From the NCBI RefSeq assembly GCF_015776785.2, contig NZ_LFMD02000007.1, positions 1,408,615-1,472,614 of the forward strand: 64,000 bases of DNA, written 5' to 3'. Positions 61,696 through 64,000 of this stretch are shown here, in pieces. This DNA comes from Kitasatospora sp. SUK 42. Lineage in GTDB: Bacteria; Actinomycetota; Actinomycetes; Streptomycetales; Streptomycetaceae. The notes under the pieces were generated by a model. The model made no database searches. It saw nothing but the letters and a program-made list of their open reading frames with translations, and was not told the DNA's origin. The translations under genes were made by a program, and so were the position numbers. The number at the start of each line of letters is the position of its first letter. Position 1 is the stretch's first letter.

Positions 61696-62772
61696 GTGAC
61701 CACCGACCCCGCCCTCCACCCCGTCCGCAACCTCTCCCTGCTGCGTGACCGCAACGACGCCGCCGTCCTGCGTGCCGTCCGGGCCGGCGCCGAGAACGGG
61801 ATCAGCCGGGTCGAACTGGCCGCACACACCGGTCTCACCGCCCAGGCCATCAGCAAGATCACCGCACGCCTGCTCGCCGAAGGGCTGCTCACCGAGGCCG
61901 GCCGCGAACGCGTCGCCGGCCAGACGGGCAAACCGCGCACCCTGCTGCGCCTCGTCCCCCGAGCCCGCTTCGCCCTCGGCGCCCAGCTCGGCCGCCGTGG
62001 AATACGCCTGCTCCAGGTCGACCTCACCGGCACCGTCACCGCCCGGGCCGAGGCGGCCGTCGACCCGCAGGGCGAACCCGGCCCGGTCCTCGACCGACTC
62101 GCCGCCATGGTCGACGACCTGACCGCCGGCCCCACCGCCCAGCGCGTCCTGGGCCTGGGCCTCGCCTGCCCCGGCCCCCTCGACACCCGGGACGGCGTCC
62201 TCCACCAGGTCACCGGCATGCCCGGCTGGCACGGCCTGCACCTGCGCGACGAGATGGAGGCCCGCACCCACCTGCCCGTCATCGTCGAGAAGAACACCAC
62301 CGCCGGCGTCCTGAGCCGCCTCGGCCCCGACAACCGCGCCTTCGTCTACCTCGGTGACGGTGTCGGGGCTGGCCTGGTCCTCGGCGGCCGCGTCCACCGG
62401 GGCGCCCGCACCAACGCCGGCGAGTTCGGCCACCAGTGCGTCGACCCCACCGGCCCGCTCTGCGCCTGCGGCGCCCGCGGCTGCCTGGAAGCCGTCTGCC
62501 TCACCGCCCTGCGCGCCCGCCGTACCGACGAAGCCGCCCGGGCCCTCGGCATCGCCGTCGCCAATCTGGTCCGCCTCCTCGACGTCGAGGACATCAGCCT
62601 CGGCGGCACCACCCTCCTCGACGACCCCGACCCCTTCGAAACCGCCATCCGCACCGAACTCGCCACCCGCATCCCCGACCCCCACTGGCAGCACGTCACC
62701 CTCACCCGCGCCCCCCGCCTCGCCATCCCCCAAGGCGCCGCCGCCCTCGCCCTCACCCGCCTCTTCCTCTGA
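61696..62772 (+). CDS. ROK-family transcriptional regulator
   Basis: A 358-residue repressor: N-terminal winged helix (NDAAVLRAVRAGAENGISRV, ELAAHTGLTAQAISKITARL) and a ROK sugar-kinase-like domain with the zinc motif GEFGHQCVDPTGPLCACGAR (CxC...GCLE). The kinase catalytic Asp region is EKNTTAGV instead of ENDANAAA, so it is a regulator, not a kinase. AGGAG runs directly into the GTG and a -10 lies 6 bases upstream; a leaderless transcript is likely. It probably controls itself and the divergent oxidoreductase. Confidence 0.9.
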   Translation: MTTDPALHPVRNLSLLRDRNDAAVLRAVRAGAENGISRVELAAHTGLTAQAISKITARLLAEGLLTEAGRERVAGQTGKPRTLLRLVPRARFALGAQLGRRGIRLLQVDLTGTVTARAEAAVDPQGEPGPVLDRLAAMVDDLTAGPTAQRVLGLGLACPGPLDTRDGVLHQVTGMPGWHGLHLRDEMEARTHLPVIVEKNTTAGVLSRLGPDNRAFVYLGDGVGAGLVLGGRVHRGARTNAGEFGHQCVDPTGPLCACGARGCLEAVCLTALRARRTDEAARALGIAVANLVRLLDVEDISLGGTTLLDDPDPFETAIRTELATRIPDPHWQHVTLTRAPRLAIPQGAAALALTRLFL

Positions 62773-62796
62773 TACCGCCGGGCCGGCGCCACGCCG

Positions 62797-62985
62797 TCAG
62801 CCGAGGCCGCTTCCGGGCTCTGGTCGATTGCTGCTGTCCGTGGGGCGGCTGCCGCCGAAGTCGAACGCGGCGGTGACGGGAGCGTGGTCACTCCACGGCT
62901 CGGCGCGGGAGGCGGGCCGCCCAGCGCCGCGAACGCGCGCATCCGTGGCGAGAAGGGCATTCGACGGGGCGGACGTCCCATCCGT
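62797..62985 (-). pseudogene. C-terminal remnant of an endonuclease/exonuclease/phosphatase-family gene
   Basis: A minus-strand stretch ending in a stop reads GFTDGTSAPSNALLATDARV, then PWSDHAPVTAAFDFGG. The SDHAPV motif is the conserved C-terminal signature of the EEP fold. Nothing upstream continues the family, and no start or ribosome binding site was seen, so only about 60 residues survive. Confidence 0.45.
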
Positions 62986-63014
62986 GAAGCCGCGTGACCT
63001 CCGGCCCCCGGGCC

Positions 63015-63263
63015 TCAACGATCAAGGCCCAGTGCATCCGGAATGCCCCGGATCCAGGCGGCCCGATCCGTCTCCTCCGCGGCAATGCGCTCCAGCCCCT
63101 CGATGAATCGCCGGCGTTCCCCCGAATCCATCCCGCCCAGCTCGTGGGCGATCCCTTCCAGGGTGCTCAGCGCCACATGAGAGTCATGCCCCACCGTGAC
63201 GAGATCCTCCAAGGTCGCCATCGCCACCAGAAGAGCCCTGACCACTTCGTCCCCCTGAGCCAC
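63015..63263 (-). CDS. Small acidic/helical protein, unknown function
   Basis: An 82-residue protein from GTG 63263 (GAGGAAGG 7 bases upstream; an earlier GTG at 63293 has no ribosome binding site). The sequence is helical, with DEVVRALLVAMATLEDLVTV, VALSTLEGIAHELGGMDSGE and RRRFIEGLERIAAEETDRAA. I do not recognise it. Good codon usage and the ribosome binding site support a real gene. The 63294-63516 gap downstream of its start holds GAACGTTC palindrome-like sequence and a GGTACTAG element before the SDR gene. Confidence 0.55.
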   Translation of the reverse strand: MAQGDEVVRALLVAMATLEDLVTVGHDSHVALSTLEGIAHELGGMDSGERRRFIEGLERIAAEETDRAAWIRGIPDALGLDR

Positions 63264-63516
63264 GGCTTCGCCTTCCTCAACACGAGTGACCACGAGACGA
63301 TGCTGCCACCCTCACAGAGGCCCAGGACACCACCAGTGCCACAGCCCCGCGACCGCACGCGCCGCTCGGCCGAACGCCACCCGACGCCGTGAACGTTCGC
63401 GGTCACGGTACTAGCCTCGTTCGCACCGGCCCGAGGAGCACGACGGCTGGAACCAGAGCCCTTGCCGCACCCGTGCTCGCGCACCGGTGGCGGCGCGACG
63501 GAAAGGGAGAACATCG

Positions 63517-64000
63517 ATGGCAGGAGTGGACGGCGGTCGGTTCGCGGGCAAGGTCGCGGTGGTGACCGGCGGCAGCAGGGGGATCGGTGCGGCGGTCGCC
63601 GCGCGGCTGGCCGCGGAGGGGGCGGCGGTCGCCATCGGTTACCGCAGCAAGCAGCAGGAGGCGGATGCGTTGGTCGCCGCGCTCGCGGCCGACGGCGGCA
63701 GGGCGCTAGCCCTGCGTGCGGACGTCGCGGACCCCGAGCAGACCAGGGCCCTGATCGAGCGGGCGGTGTCCGAGTTCGGCCGGCTCGACGTGCTGGCCTC
63801 GTGCGCCGGCATCGAGCACTTCGGCGCCCTGGAGGACATCACCCCGGCCGACTTCGACCGGGTGTTCACCGTGAACACCCGCGGCCAGCTGTTCGCCGTC
63901 CAGCACGCGGCCGCCCACATGCGGGAGGGTGGGCGGATCGTGCTCACCTCCTCGGTGAGCGCCTCCCGTGCGGTGTTCCACCACACCCTGTACGCCTCCG
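63517..64000 (+). CDS. Short-chain dehydrogenase/reductase (3' end outside window)
   Basis: 161 codons are visible. Classical SDR features: VAVVTGGSRGIGAAVAARL, DVADPEQTRALIERA, an SCAGIEH variant of NNAG, VNTRGQLFAVQHAAAHM, the catalytic Ser in IVLTSSVSAS and the Tyr of YxxxK in LYAS at the very edge; the Lys lies beyond the window. GGGAGA sits 6 bases before the ATG. The substrate cannot be read from the sequence. Confidence 0.9.
   Translation, partial: MAGVDGGRFAGKVAVVTGGSRGIGAAVAARLAAEGAAVAIGYRSKQQEADALVAALAADGGRALALRADVADPEQTRALIERAVSEFGRLDVLASCAGIEHFGALEDITPADFDRVFTVNTRGQLFAVQHAAAHMREGGRIVLTSSVSASRAVFHHTLYAS

Overview
The window is about 73% GC. It has GTG/ATG starts with AGGAGG-type ribosome binding sites, many 1-4 base start/stop overlaps, SARP/AfsR regulators, an AfsA-family protein and a mycothiol-dependent-isomerase relative. 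Together these point to a Streptomyces-like actinomycete (Streptomyces or Kitasatospora). No rRNA, tRNA, CRISPR array or intact transposon was seen. The gene mix (secreted proteins, regulators, secondary metabolism, gene wreckage) looks like an accessory, chromosome-arm type region.

Region 1 (1-6.3 kb): a plus-strand operon of an AfsA-family protein (cut by the left edge), KAS III, acyl carrier protein, KAS II, HAD-type phosphatase and aldo/keto reductase. A probable cytochrome P450 remnant and a SARP activator follow. This set could make an acyl chain and turn it into a butanolide/butenolide-like signal. Region 2 (6.3-14.6 kb): a 1463-residue secreted DUF11 repeat protein, a membrane acyltransferase, and an operon of an IS701-like DDE protein plus an atypical (JadR1-like) response regulator lacking the phosphorylatable Asp. 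Region 3 (14.6-22.4 kb): alpha/beta hydrolase, MerR regulator, MFS exporter and degenerate SDR, all divergent from a giant AfsR-like regulator followed by LysR. Region 4 (22.4-33.5 kb): tautomerase, cupredoxin, a secreted phosphoesterase behind a PHO-box-like repeat, a leader-peptide-controlled oligopeptide ABC operon, a regulator joining an IS30-type HTH to a GbsR/MarR domain, and a secreted serine hydrolase.

Region 5 (33.5-37.7 kb): a minus-strand operon of an unannotated 36-residue peptide, an L-glutamate-oxidase-like flavoenzyme and a ThDP-dependent 2-oxoacid decarboxylase. Region 6 (37.7-48 kb): a five-gene unit, DUF4132/WGR - MoxR AAA+ - DUF5682 - VWA - SWIM, in the same order as the E. 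coli yehI-L-M-P-Q group. It is probably one ATP-driven system of unknown function. Region 7 (48.2-52.3 kb): gene wreckage, with a truncated and frameshifted lutA, a lutB with a large in-frame deletion, a truncated lutC, an unrelated 3' gene fragment, a 16-bp tandem repeat and a fragment of a SpoIIE-type gene whose intact paralogue lies 6.5 kb away. An intact intradiol dioxygenase sits inside this region.

Region 8 (52.3-64 kb): MarR regulator with a two-site operator, divergent from a DJ-1/PfpI-aldehyde dehydrogenase fusion and a mycothiol-type isomerase; a 924-residue Cache-PAS-GAF-SpoIIE-HATPase protein; an NmrA-like reductase; a UPF0303 protein with an NP-rich pentapeptide repeat, overlapping a Gfo/Idh/MocA oxidoreductase; a divergent ROK regulator; an endonuclease-family remnant; a small protein; and the start of an SDR cut by the right edge.
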